Assembly: GCA_964527995.1 (NCBI GenBank)
Contig: CAZGRP010000046.1
Span: forward strand, 1-33,514
Direction of reading: 5' to 3'
Length of the DNA: 33,514 nt
Source of the DNA: CAZGRP01 sp964527995
Lineage (GTDB): Bacteria; Zhuqueibacterota; Zhuqueibacteria; Oceanimicrobiales; CAZGRP01
This document shows, piece by piece, positions 16,577 through 24,592 of this stretch; position 1 is the first letter of the stretch, and each line of letters starts with the position of its first letter. Below the pieces are notes generated by a model, which was not told where the DNA came from, made no database searches, and saw only the letters and a program-made list of their open reading frames with translations. Made by a program: the position numbers and the translations under genes.

Positions 16577-19321
16577 ATGCATCGTATCGGTTTGAGTCAA
16601 AATAGGCTTTCTCTTACGGCCTTGCTGTTGTTGGCGAGTCTTTCATCGCTCGTCTGCAGCAAGAGCCAGCCACTCGATCCGACCACGGGCGGAACGGCCC
16701 AGGAGAAACTCCTGGCCGGTATCGAGGCTCAGCCGCGTCAGTTGTCTCCTGGAATGACGGCAACCGTGCAGGCCCTTGTGGTGGATGGCAGCGGCCGGCC
16801 GCTGCCACGAGAAGTGGTTCGCTTCTCTGCGAGCGCGGGGCAGATCACGGCGAGCGACACGACCAACTCCGAGGGACTTGCCGCGGTGATCTTTACGGCC
16901 CCCTCCCAGCCGGACACGGTGACCGTAACCGCGCGCTACGGCACATCGCAGGTGCGGTCGACCGAGCTTTTTGTTCAGGCCAATGCAGCCTCGCAGAACG
17001 GCAGCGTTTCTATTACGGTCGATGTAGAGAGCAACCGGCTCCTGGCCAACGGGTTTGCGCAGACGGCTGTCCAGGCCCTTCTCCGGGATGCCGCGGGTCT
17101 TCCAGTGAAGGGGCAATCGGTCGCTTTCGCATCCACTGCCGGCACGATCACCCCGACGGCGCTTTCCGATTCGTTTGGAGTTGCCACGGCTGTCCTGGTA
17201 TCTCCGGCCAGCGATCGCGACCTGCCTGCTTCCGTGACGGCTTCAGCGCTGGGCGTGCAAGGGAGCGCAAGCGTGTTGTTCCTCGGTGTGAAGTTCTCGG
17301 TTTCGGCGAACCCGCTTTCCCTCATTGCTGACGGCCGCAGCAAGAGCTCTGTGCGCGCCGTCCTGAAAGAAACCACCACCAACCTCGCCATCGTTGGTGC
17401 TGAAGTCACCTTTGGCACCGACCTGGGTACGCTTCCCCGCAGCGCGGTCACCAATTCAAGCGGTGTCGCCAAAGTCGAGTTGACCAGTGATACGCACACT
17501 GGCACGGCCACTGTGGTGGCGAGCTACGGTGACTTCATCGCCGATACGGTCAAAGTCAACTTCTGGGAATCGGTACCCAAGTACCTCACCGTCTCCGCCG
17601 ACCCGACGGTCTTGATCGCCGACAACCGGAGTACCTCGACGATCACGGCCTCCGTCTCCGATGAAGGCAACAACCCTGTGCCGGATGGCACCATCGTCAC
17701 TTTCGAAATCACCCGTGGCAGCGGCACCATCGAGCCGCAGAAGCCCACGTCCCAGGGCGTGGCAACCAGCACGCTGACGAGCAGCACGCAACCGGATTCG
17801 GTATTGGTGACGGTCAGGGTCGGAGACCTGGCAGCAACCGTCGTTGTGCGCTATGTCGTCGGCGATCCCGCGGCGGTCACGGTCGTTCCCGACTCAGTGG
17901 CGCTGCCGGCGGACGGCATCACCAGCACGCGAGTACGCGCCTTCGTCATGGATCAGGTGGGCAACCCGGTCATGGACGGCACTCTCGTTAACTTCGAGAC
18001 CTCGCTGGGCGACATCAATCCGAGTGCGCGCACGGTGGACGGGGTGGCAGAGGTGCAGCTGTCCAGCAGCCGTACGGGGCTCGCCACAGTCACAGCCCGG
18101 GCTGGGTTGGTGGCCGGCGAGGCAACGGTTCGATTTCTCCCTGGACCACCGAACAGCATCTTACTCTCCTTCGACCCGTCTTCACTGGGTGTACGTGACT
18201 CGGGCAGAAATCAGACCGTGACCATCACTGCGGACGTACGAGATGCCAAGAACAATGCTGTGGAAGACGGTACCTTCGTCGCCTTCTCTCTGTTCTCCTC
18301 TCCGGGTGGCGGAGAGGCCCTGAGCACCACCAACCCCGTACCCACGATCAACGGTCACGCCCAGGTCTCCCTGAACAGCGGCATCCGCTCCGGAACGGTT
18401 CGAGTCATGGCACAGGTCACCGATGCCGATGGTCAGCCTCTGACTCCAGAGGTGCGTGCCGTTTCGACAGAAATCATCATTTACGCCGGACCTCCCTACA
18501 TCGAAGACGTCAACGATGCGACGACAAGTCATCTGACGGTGGGTACGAAGCCCTTGAATATCTTTGGCTGGTATGTGGTGAACAACACGGCCAAGGTGGT
18601 GGCCGTCGTCGGCGACAAGTTCAACAATCCGGTGCCGGTGGGAACGGCCGTCTACTTCACGACCTCCGGCGGCGTCGTCTCCACCCATACGGGATACACC
18701 GACGAGGAGGGTGTGGCGGTGGTCACGCTGCATTCTGCCCAACCGTATCCAACCATTACTCGTTTCTACAACTCCTTTTTCGACCCAAACGGCGATCATC
18801 CCGATTTTCATTTGCCAAGCGTGGTGATCCCCGGACCCATCCCCGATTTCGAGGGCGGAACGGTGCTCAACTCGGTCGGCGACTTTGGCGAGAACGATGG
18901 CATTGCCCGTGTGATGGCCAGCACCGAAGGAGTGGACTCAACCGGTCACTCCGCCCGGGTCTGGTCCACGGCGTGGATCGTTTTCAGCGGTGGCATCAGT
19001 CTCTTCACCGTCACGACATCCGATACGGCGATTTCACCAGGGGAATCTGCCATCATCTCGATCCGCATCCACGACGTCAATGGCAACCCCATCGTGGCCG
19101 GGTCGAGTCTGACGGCCAAAGCGACGGCTGGAGCTTTGTCGTGGGGCACGCTCATCACCAGTGATCCCGGCCGCACCGACTACAGCGTCGCCCTGACGAA
19201 CAACCTCGATGCTTCAGATCCGAACGCGAAAGAAACCAGCACACGAGTGACGATCCAAGTGAAAAGTGCGAACGGCAACGATATCCGATCCTCTCCGACG
19301 ATCCGTTTGAAACTGCAATGA
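16577..19321 (+). CDS. Large exported protein with about eight Ig-like (Big-1/invasin-type) repeats
   Basis: The 914-residue product has an N-terminal signal (hydrophobic residues 11-26) ending at C27, the only cysteine. A lipoprotein is likely, though the residue before it is Val rather than Gly/Ala/Ser, so the lipobox is imperfect. Then come about eight Ig-like units of 80-140 residues. The best show the Big-1 pattern LxADGxSxxxVxAxVxDxxGNPVxDGTxVxF followed by a GVAxVxLxSxxxGxAxVxA strand, clearest at about 240-335, 338-430 and 437-522. Units six to eight are longer and more diverged. ATG 16577 is preferred for GGAAGAG 6 nt upstream; ATG 16514 has a cramped site and would lengthen the N-terminus ahead of the signal. 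No membrane barrel or protease domain is present. Such repeats usually form extended surface rods. It overlaps the next gene by 4 nt. Confidence 0.88.
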   Translation: MHRIGLSQNRLSLTALLLLASLSSLVCSKSQPLDPTTGGTAQEKLLAGIEAQPRQLSPGMTATVQALVVDGSGRPLPREVVRFSASAGQITASDTTNSEGLAAVIFTAPSQPDTVTVTARYGTSQVRSTELFVQANAASQNGSVSITVDVESNRLLANGFAQTAVQALLRDAAGLPVKGQSVAFASTAGTITPTALSDSFGVATAVLVSPASDRDLPASVTASALGVQGSASVLFLGVKFSVSANPLSLIADGRSKSSVRAVLKETTTNLAIVGAEVTFGTDLGTLPRSAVTNSSGVAKVELTSDTHTGTATVVASYGDFIADTVKVNFWESVPKYLTVSADPTVLIADNRSTSTITASVSDEGNNPVPDGTIVTFEITRGSGTIEPQKPTSQGVATSTLTSSTQPDSVLVTVRVGDLAATVVVRYVVGDPAAVTVVPDSVALPADGITSTRVRAFVMDQVGNPVMDGTLVNFETSLGDINPSARTVDGVAEVQLSSSRTGLATVTARAGLVAGEATVRFLPGPPNSILLSFDPSSLGVRDSGRNQTVTITADVRDAKNNAVEDGTFVAFSLFSSPGGGEALSTTNPVPTINGHAQVSLNSGIRSGTVRVMAQVTDADGQPLTPEVRAVSTEIIIYAGPPYIEDVNDATTSHLTVGTKPLNIFGWYVVNNTAKVVAVVGDKFNNPVPVGTAVYFTTSGGVVSTHTGYTDEEGVAVVTLHSAQPYPTITRFYNSFFDPNGDHPDFHLPSVVIPGPIPDFEGGTVLNSVGDFGENDGIARVMASTEGVDSTGHSARVWSTAWIVFSGGISLFTVTTSDTAISPGESAIISIRIHDVNGNPIVAGSSLTAKATAGALSWGTLITSDPGRTDYSVALTNNLDASDPNAKETSTRVTIQVKSANGNDIRSSPTIRLKLQ

Positions 19322-20109
19322 AAGAGTCCGGGAAAGACATTTGGAGGTCAGCCATTCCGCTGGTCCTCCTGGCGTGGCTCATCAGCCCGTCGAGCGCCCG
19401 CGCCCAGGCGCTGGGGCTGCCGCTTCTCAGCGAGGGAACCGGCAAGGTCATGTTTGCCGTCGCCGGTGGACAGCAGGAACGGGTTGTGGGTGGTTGGCCG
19501 ACAAGATCGCGCCTGGCCTACGGCCGTGCCGCCCTGGGCATTGCCGGCCGCATGGATCTCTTCGTGAGCGCTGGCGTCGTCGAGCTGCGCATACAGAGCC
19601 CGGAGCCTGGCATTTCCGATCTGACTTCGTCGCCGGCTCTTGCCTACGGTCTGGGGATGAACCTGCGACTGATTCAGCTGAGAAGAATCGGACTGTCATT
19701 GGTTGCCACGGCGAACTTGTGGAGGTTCCAGTCCACGCCGACGGGTCGCCTGCTGCAACAGAGCCAGTCCGGATTTGACCGCCGGGCTGCCTTACACTAC
19801 GACTGGCGTGAAGCGTCCGGAGCCGCTGCGATTCGCAAGACACTGGGGCCGGCGAAGATCTACCTTGCCCTTGGAGGCTACATGATCCAACGACGCGAGC
19901 AAAGCTGGCAGATCCTCAACACACCCGTCGGAGACATCGAGGGCAACCGTGCCACCGGGGAGTTCCGCAGTGGACTTGTGCCCCAGCTGTTCAGCGGTAT
20001 CGATTTCATCCTTCCCCAGGGTTTCAAGCTCAGTGTTGAGCTGCAAGGTAGTGATCGTCGCAACTTTGGGGTTCTGGTCGGCGTAAGCCAGACCGGTTCG
20101 CCACCGTAA
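19318..20109 (+). CDS. Predicted outer-membrane beta-barrel-like protein
   Basis: I do not recognise a named family. The 263-residue protein starts with a signal peptide (MKESGKDIWRS, hydrophobic core about 12-22, probable cleavage after ARA near residue 29). The rest is rich in alternating hydrophobic/polar strands with Gly and aromatic residues, such as KVMFAVAGGQQERVVGGW, LAYGLGMNLRLIQL and FKLSVELQGS, as in small outer-membrane barrels. It has no cysteine and no enzyme motif. Its ATG overlaps the stop of the Ig-repeat gene (ATGA), so the two are translationally coupled and their products may act together at the surface. The C-terminus ends in SPP rather than the aromatic residue typical of BAM substrates, so the barrel call is moderate. 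Confidence 0.7.
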   Translation: MKESGKDIWRSAIPLVLLAWLISPSSARAQALGLPLLSEGTGKVMFAVAGGQQERVVGGWPTRSRLAYGRAALGIAGRMDLFVSAGVVELRIQSPEPGISDLTSSPALAYGLGMNLRLIQLRRIGLSLVATANLWRFQSTPTGRLLQQSQSGFDRRAALHYDWREASGAAAIRKTLGPAKIYLALGGYMIQRREQSWQILNTPVGDIEGNRATGEFRSGLVPQLFSGIDFILPQGFKLSVELQGSDRRNFGVLVGVSQTGSPP

Positions 20110-20385
20110 GTTCACCCGGCGTTGCGGCGCAGCTTTTTGCGAAAACTTCACAATCCTTCCGTTGCGTTTTTGCCACAGGCTGATTAACTTAATGGATGGT
20201 CGAACTGCTTGAAATTCCGGAAGTAAACCCGGCGCTGGGATTGCGCCGGGCTGTTCAAACTGTTCTACAGCAGAGGCTACCCGTGGCTCGGGCGGAGTTA
20301 CGCTTCCGCAGACACGGTGGGATGCCTGTATTGCTTAAGACGGTTTTGGCACATCGAGGAGAGGCACCAAAGTCAAGGAGTGACG
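20110..20385. other. Structured intergenic region upstream of the M23 peptidase gene
   Basis: A weak terminator-like hairpin, GTTGC-GGC-GCAGC at 20121-20133 followed by TTTTT, comes first. Further on, CCCGGCGC at 20228-20235 and GCGCCGGG at 20243-20250 form a perfect 8-bp stem with a 7-nt loop, possibly extended by outer TTGAA/TTCAA pairing. GCGGA/TCCGC also pair further downstream, and AAGGAG at 20375-20380 is the ribosome-binding site. I compared it by eye with c-di-AMP and c-di-GMP riboswitches and found no convincing match. No protein-like frame is present. Confidence 0.4.
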
Positions 20386-21348
20386 ATGTTAGAGTCGCTG
20401 GATCGAACTTGGCTGGATGAGGGAGGAGAGGTGATCCACGATCAACGAGTACGTCTCGTCTTTTTCAACACCCGGGCCAGTGAGCTGCGCCAGTGGGAAG
20501 TGGGGTGGGTGCGGATGCTGACAGGACTGGGTCTTGGAACGGTTCTCCTGCTGGGTGTCGGTCTCGGCGCCTTCACCGCCAGCCGTACGACTTTTGAGAA
20601 GCGGGCAGTGAAGGCCGTGATCGCAGAAAACCAGTTCTTGAAGGAGCAGATCAAGGGGATGCATGGCCGGCTGGTCGAGGTCGACCAGCGGCTGCGGCAG
20701 CTCGAGAAGGAGAACCAGACCCTTGAGATCATCGCCGGCTTGCCACCGAAGCAGCGCCAGGACGCCGGAGCCGACAACGAATTCTATTCGGCGCCACCTG
20801 CCAGCAATGTTGCCGAGGACGTGACGCAGGAAACCGCGTACATGACAAGTCTGATGGACGGTCTCGAGCACCGGATCCGCCTGACGGCTGGCACGCAGCG
20901 AGTGTTGGAAAAGCAGTTTCTGGAGAACAAGAGCCGCATCTTACACACACCGTCCATCCGTCCGGTGTTCGGGGGCAGAATCACGGACAAATATGGCAAC
21001 CGCCTCGACCCGTTCATCGGCCGCCTGCGCCACCACGATGGCATTGACATCGCCGCCCCGGTCGGCACCGAGGTCTATGCCTCGGCCTCGGGCGTGGTGG
21101 AGTTGGCGCGCCGCCGCTATCGCATCAACGAAGGTTACGGCCGAGTCGTCATCATCAACCACGGTGGCGGTCTGAAGACGCTCTATGGCCACCTGTCCAA
21201 GATTTTCGTCCGACCTGGGCAAAAGGTCAGCCGCTGGGATGTGATCGGCCTGACCGGCGACACCGGTCGCTCCACGGGACCACACCTCCATTACGAGGTC
21301 TGGGTGCAGGGCAGAACGCAGGATCCGCAGGAGTTCATCCTGAACTAG
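20386..21348 (+). CDS. Membrane-anchored M23 (LytM-type) metallopeptidase
   Basis: This 320-residue protein has a short cytoplasmic N-terminus, one transmembrane helix at about 44-64, a coiled coil at about 75-115 and a C-terminal M23 domain. The zinc and catalytic residues are H217 and D221 in HHDGID, H269 in LYGHL, and H300-x-H302 in GPHLHYE; all are present, so it should be an active endopeptidase rather than an EnvC/NlpD-type activator. Such enzymes cut peptidoglycan cross-links in the periplasm. ATG 20386 has AAGGAG 5 nt upstream. It stands alone between a structured leader and a terminator-like hairpin. The coiled-coil plus M23 layout resembles proteins acting in cell elongation or division; which one cannot be told. 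Confidence 0.92.
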   Translation: MLESLDRTWLDEGGEVIHDQRVRLVFFNTRASELRQWEVGWVRMLTGLGLGTVLLLGVGLGAFTASRTTFEKRAVKAVIAENQFLKEQIKGMHGRLVEVDQRLRQLEKENQTLEIIAGLPPKQRQDAGADNEFYSAPPASNVAEDVTQETAYMTSLMDGLEHRIRLTAGTQRVLEKQFLENKSRILHTPSIRPVFGGRITDKYGNRLDPFIGRLRHHDGIDIAAPVGTEVYASASGVVELARRRYRINEGYGRVVIINHGGGLKTLYGHLSKIFVRPGQKVSRWDVIGLTGDTGRSTGPHLHYEVWVQGRTQDPQEFILN

Positions 21349-21440
21349 CCCGGCCCGGTCGACCCGGCACTCAAAGCCGCGAAACCGACTACCACAGATC
21401 CACCCGGAAAGGCATTCAGAGTCAAAAGCAGAGTTTGCAT

Positions 21441-21508
21441 GCCTGGCCGCGGTGGATCTTTTTCTTGGAACACGCCTCGCCTCGGTAGTGGCTGCCGGGC
21501 TTTTTTTT
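21441..21508 (+). terminator. Probable intrinsic terminator after the M23 gene
   Basis: GCCTGGCCGC at 21441-21450 pairs with GCTGCCGGGC at 21491-21500 with one wobble and one mismatch, over a 40-nt loop. It is directly followed by eight T residues at 21501-21508. The T-run is convincing and the stem only fair. Confidence 0.5.
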
Positions 21509-21509
21509 C

Positions 21510-21538
21510 TTGACTCTTACGGCAACTTTTCGTAATAT
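21510..21538 (+). promoter_or_regulatory. Sigma-70 promoter of the pyr operon
   Basis: TTGACT at 21510-21515 and TAATAT at 21533-21538 are spaced by exactly 17 nt. Transcription should begin near 21545, about 11 nt before the PyrR-binding hairpin and 165 nt before pyrR. Confidence 0.8.
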
Positions 21539-21555
21539 GCGCGCGGTCGATTTTT

Positions 21556-21688
21556 CCCCTTTAAGCCTATCCCGTGAGGTCGGCAAGGGGTGTCGGTGTG
21601 TACGCCTTCCGTTTGCTACCTGCGGTTTGTAGCCACACGGGTGCAGGTCGACGCCTCCCCTGCCGCTGGTTTGTCGGAAGGCTTTTTT
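21556..21688 (+). ncRNA. PyrR-dependent attenuator leader RNA of the pyr operon
   Basis: The PyrR-binding hairpin has stem CCCCTT/AAGGGG (21556-21561 with 21585-21590), a TAA bulge, GCC/GGC (21565-21567 with 21582-21584), and a loop with the conserved TCCCGTGAGG at 21570-21579. The terminator is GCCTTCCG at 21604-21611 paired with CGGAAGGC at 21675-21682, followed by TTTTTT at 21683-21688. An antiterminator can form from GGCAaGGGG (21582-21590) and CCCCTGCC (21657-21664), excluding both other folds. Known for the family: UMP-bound PyrR stabilises the first hairpin and so allows termination. The encoded PyrR starts 20 nt later. Confidence 0.85.
21604..21688 (+). terminator. Regulated terminator within the pyr leader
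   Basis: An 8-bp perfect stem GCCTTCCG/CGGAAGGC encloses about 63 nt that can fold into two inner hairpins (GCTAC/GTAGC at 21615-21633 and GCAGG/CCTGC at 21643-21663). It is followed by six T residues. Termination here would stop transcription before pyrR. Confidence 0.75.
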
Positions 21689-21708
21689 GTGTCCACATGT
21701 GAGGAAGT

Positions 21709-22266
21709 ATGGGCGAACGCATCAAAGCCGAGATCGTCGATGCAGAGGGTCTGAAGCGGACGATCACGCGGCTGGCACACGAGATCATCGAGCGGAATCG
21801 CGGGACCGAGAACGTGGTGTTGGTCGGCATCCGCACGCGCGGGGTGCCGCTGGCCGAACGACTCAATCGCAAGATCGAGGAAATCGAGGGCCGAGCACTA
21901 CCGCTCGGCATCCTCGATATCACCATGTATCGCGACGACGTGCTGCGCAAGTTGAAGCAGCCGCGGGTGCGCACAACCGACATCCCCTTCAATATCGACG
22001 GCCAGACCGTCGTTCTTGTCGACGATGTGCTGTTCACGGGGCGGACGGTACGTGCCGCTATGGATGAGCTCATGGATTTCGGCCGTCCGGCCAGAGTGCA
22101 ACTTGCGGTCCTTGTGGACCGTGGCCACCGCGAGCTGCCGATCCGGGCCGATTACGTCGGCAAGAACGTGCCAACCTCCAGTGACGAAACGGTGCGGGTC
22201 AAGCTCAAAGAGGTGGACGGCGAGGACCGGGTGCTGTTGATGAGCCAAGACGAGGGCCAGCCTTAG
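21709..22266 (+). CDS. pyrR: Bifunctional pyr operon regulator / uracil phosphoribosyltransferase PyrR
   Basis: This 185-residue protein is the standard PyrR length. The PRPP-binding loop VVLVDDVLFTGRT is at residues 101-113, with the upstream GIRTRGVPLAERL and the C-terminal DRGHRELPIRADYVGKN typical of PyrR rather than plain Upp. It binds the leader RNA when UMP is high and also converts uracil and PRPP to UMP. ATG 21709 has GAGGAAG upstream. It lies directly behind its own attenuator and is followed by pyrB with no gap. Confidence 0.96.
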   Translation: MGERIKAEIVDAEGLKRTITRLAHEIIERNRGTENVVLVGIRTRGVPLAERLNRKIEEIEGRALPLGILDITMYRDDVLRKLKQPRVRTTDIPFNIDGQTVVLVDDVLFTGRTVRAAMDELMDFGRPARVQLAVLVDRGHRELPIRADYVGKNVPTSSDETVRVKLKEVDGEDRVLLMSQDEGQP

Positions 22267-23214
22267 ATGGAGTTTCCTATGCGGCATTTGCTGGGACTCG
22301 AGGGTCTCGGCTCCGAGGAGATCACCCATATCCTCAGCACGGCCTTTTCCTTTCGAGAAGTGCTTAGCCGTCCGATCCCGAAGGTTCCGACCTTACGCGG
22401 CAAGACCATCGTCAATTTGTTTTTCGAGCCTTCCACGCGCACGCGCATTTCTTTCGAGCTTGCCGAAAAACGACTCTCAGCCGACACCATCAACTTTGCC
22501 GCAGCCTCCTCCTCCGTGTTGAAAGGCGAAACGCTGCGTGACACCGCTCGCAACATCGAGGCCATGAAGATCGACATGGTGGTGATCCGCCACAGCGCCG
22601 CGGGGGTCCCGAAGTTTCTCACCCAGTGCGTCGACGCCTCGGTGATCAACGCTGGTGATGGCGCCCACGAGCACCCGACTCAGGCCCTGCTCGACTTGAT
22701 GACTCTGAAAGAGAGAATGGGGCGGCTGGAGGGGGTGAAGGTGGCCATCGTCGGCGATATCGCGCACAGTCGGGTGGCGCGATCGAATATCTACGGGCTT
22801 CAGGCTGTTGGAGCTGAGGTGGCGATTTGCGGCCCGAAGACACTCATGCCGGTAGAGGCCGAACAATGGGGAATCCCCATCTTCCACAGCGTGGACGAGG
22901 CCATCGAATGGGCCGACGTGTTGAACGTGTTGCGGCTGCAGCTCGAACGCCAGCGCAAGGCTCTGATTCCGTCGATTCGCGAATACCATGCGCTTTTCGG
23001 GATCACCCGTGAGCGACTGGAACGGGCAAAAAAAGAGGTCGTCATCATGCATCCCGGGCCAATCAATCGCGGTGTGGAGATCGAGAGCGAGCTGGCCGAT
23101 TCGGAGTTTTCGGTGATCTTGAATCAGGTGACCAACGGGGTGGCGGTACGCATGGCGGTTCTCTATCTGCTCAGCGGCCGAGAGGAAGCAGGTGAAGCAG
23201 TCATCGGAGAGTAG
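22267..23214 (+). CDS. pyrB: Aspartate carbamoyltransferase catalytic subunit
   Basis: This 315-residue cytoplasmic enzyme joins carbamoyl phosphate and aspartate in the first committed step of pyrimidine synthesis. The carbamoyl-phosphate site FEPSTRTR is at residues 53-60, K86 is in the SSVLKGET loop, HPTQALLD starts at 136, and HPGPINRGVEI is near the C-terminus; all key residues are present. No pyrI regulatory subunit follows, consistent with PyrR-type control. The gene starts where pyrR stops (ATG 22267); ATG 22279 is an alternative with GGAG upstream. pyrC starts 7 nt after its stop. Confidence 0.97.
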   Translation: MEFPMRHLLGLEGLGSEEITHILSTAFSFREVLSRPIPKVPTLRGKTIVNLFFEPSTRTRISFELAEKRLSADTINFAAASSSVLKGETLRDTARNIEAMKIDMVVIRHSAAGVPKFLTQCVDASVINAGDGAHEHPTQALLDLMTLKERMGRLEGVKVAIVGDIAHSRVARSNIYGLQAVGAEVAICGPKTLMPVEAEQWGIPIFHSVDEAIEWADVLNVLRLQLERQRKALIPSIREYHALFGITRERLERAKKEVVIMHPGPINRGVEIESELADSEFSVILNQVTNGVAVRMAVLYLLSGREEAGEAVIGE

Positions 23215-23221
23215 AGGGCTT

Positions 23222-24565
23222 ATGTCAGCTCGGCAACCCGTCCTTCTGGATCGCAAAGCGGCCCACGACGATTCGGTCCCTCTGCCACAGGTGCTTTTCA
23301 AGGGCGCGACGCTCGTGCACCCCGATCGTGGCGTGGAGGAAAAAGCCGATCTCCTCGTCGAAGATGGTCAGATTGAGGAACTCGGCCAGGTGGATGCCTC
23401 GGCCTTCTCAGGGAAGGTGATCGACTGCACCGGCAAGCTCATCGCCCCTGGCTTTGTCGACATGCATGTGCATCTGCGCGAGCCGGGCCGAGAGGATGAG
23501 GAGACGGTCGCCAGCGGCTGCCGGGCCGCGATGGCTGGCGGCTTCACGGCGGTTTGCCCCATGCCCAACACCGAACCTGCCGCCGACACGCGTGAGGTCA
23601 TCGACTTTCTCAAGGATCGTTCGCGCTCGCTGCTGGTGGATGTGTACCCGATCGCAGCCGCCAGCAAGGGGCGTCGGGGTGAGGAGCTGGTGGAGATGGC
23701 CGACCTTATCGACGCCGGAGCCGTGGCTTTTTCCGACGACGGCAGCCCGATTGCGTCAGCCGAGTTGGTGCGCCGGGCGATGGAGTATGCCAGTATGTTC
23801 GCAGTGCCCATCATCGAACACTGCGAAGAGTTGAGCCTGTCGGGTGACGGCGTGATGAATGAGAGCGCCATGTCGTCGCGTCTCGGCCTGGCCGGCATCC
23901 CATCGATCTCGGAAGAAGTATGTGTGGCTCGCGATATCCTCGTGGCCGAGTTCACAGGCGCGCCGTTGCACATCGCCCATATCTCGACCGCCGGGGCCGT
24001 GGAGCTGGTGCGCCAGGCCAAGCGACGCGGCGTCCGGGTGACCGCAGAGGTGACACCGCACCATTTCACCCTGACGGACGAGGCTTTGGAGAGCTACGAC
24101 ACCAATCTGAAGATGAACCCACCTTTGCGAACGGCGCGCGACGTCGAGGCGGTGCGCCAGGGCCTGCGCGACGGCACCATCGATGCCATCGCCACGGACC
24201 ATGCTCCACATTCCATCGAGGAGAAGGAGGTGGAGTTCGATGCCGCGCCCTTCGGCATCACCGGTTTGGAGACGGCCTTTGGGTTGATCATGCGGGAACT
24301 CGTCGAGCCGGGGATTCTCACCCTGATCGAGGCTGTGCAGAAGATTACGGTGCGGCCGGCGGAAATCCTGCGCCTGGGCGAGCGCGTTTTGCGCCGCGGG
24401 GTTCCGGCGAACCTGGTGGTGTTCGACCCGACAGCCACCTGGGTGTTCGATAAGAAGAAGTCGCGTTCCAAATCGAAGAATACGCCGTTCGACGGCTGGC
24501 GCCTTCAGGGGGCCATTCTTGGGGTCTACAATCGCGGTCGCTGGTGGGAGGCTTCACATGGTTGA
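23222..24565 (+). CDS. pyrC: Dihydroorotase, type I
   Basis: This 447-residue amidohydrolase closes carbamoyl-aspartate to dihydroorotate. Metal ligands are visible: HVH at residues 82-84 (DMHVHLREPG), an Asp-rich AFSDDGSP where type I enzymes use aspartate instead of carboxylated lysine, IIEHCEE, HIAHIS and the catalytic Asp in IATDHAPH. About 20 residues precede the usual first strand. ATG 23222 is preferred; a start at 23192 would overlap pyrB by 23 nt. It lies 7 nt after pyrB and 27 nt before the arginine decarboxylase gene, with no terminator between. Confidence 0.95.
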   Translation: MSARQPVLLDRKAAHDDSVPLPQVLFKGATLVHPDRGVEEKADLLVEDGQIEELGQVDASAFSGKVIDCTGKLIAPGFVDMHVHLREPGREDEETVASGCRAAMAGGFTAVCPMPNTEPAADTREVIDFLKDRSRSLLVDVYPIAAASKGRRGEELVEMADLIDAGAVAFSDDGSPIASAELVRRAMEYASMFAVPIIEHCEELSLSGDGVMNESAMSSRLGLAGIPSISEEVCVARDILVAEFTGAPLHIAHISTAGAVELVRQAKRRGVRVTAEVTPHHFTLTDEALESYDTNLKMNPPLRTARDVEAVRQGLRDGTIDAIATDHAPHSIEEKEVEFDAAPFGITGLETAFGLIMRELVEPGILTLIEAVQKITVRPAEILRLGERVLRRGVPANLVVFDPTATWVFDKKKSRSKSKNTPFDGWRLQGAILGVYNRGRWWEASHG

Positions 24566-24592
24566 CGCGTAGCGGAGGGAGGAGTGTGAGCG

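Noticed and set aside
16577..19321. Recent tandem DNA repeats in the Ig-repeat gene
   Set aside because: The units are similar only at protein level; no long identical DNA stretches were seen.
20196..20385. A c-di-AMP or c-di-GMP riboswitch upstream of the M23 gene
   Set aside because: Hairpins exist, but the conserved consensus segments of these classes could not be found by eye.
20386..21348. M23 protein as an inactive EnvC/NlpD-like activator
   Set aside because: All zinc ligands (H217, D221, H302) and H269 are present, so catalysis is expected.
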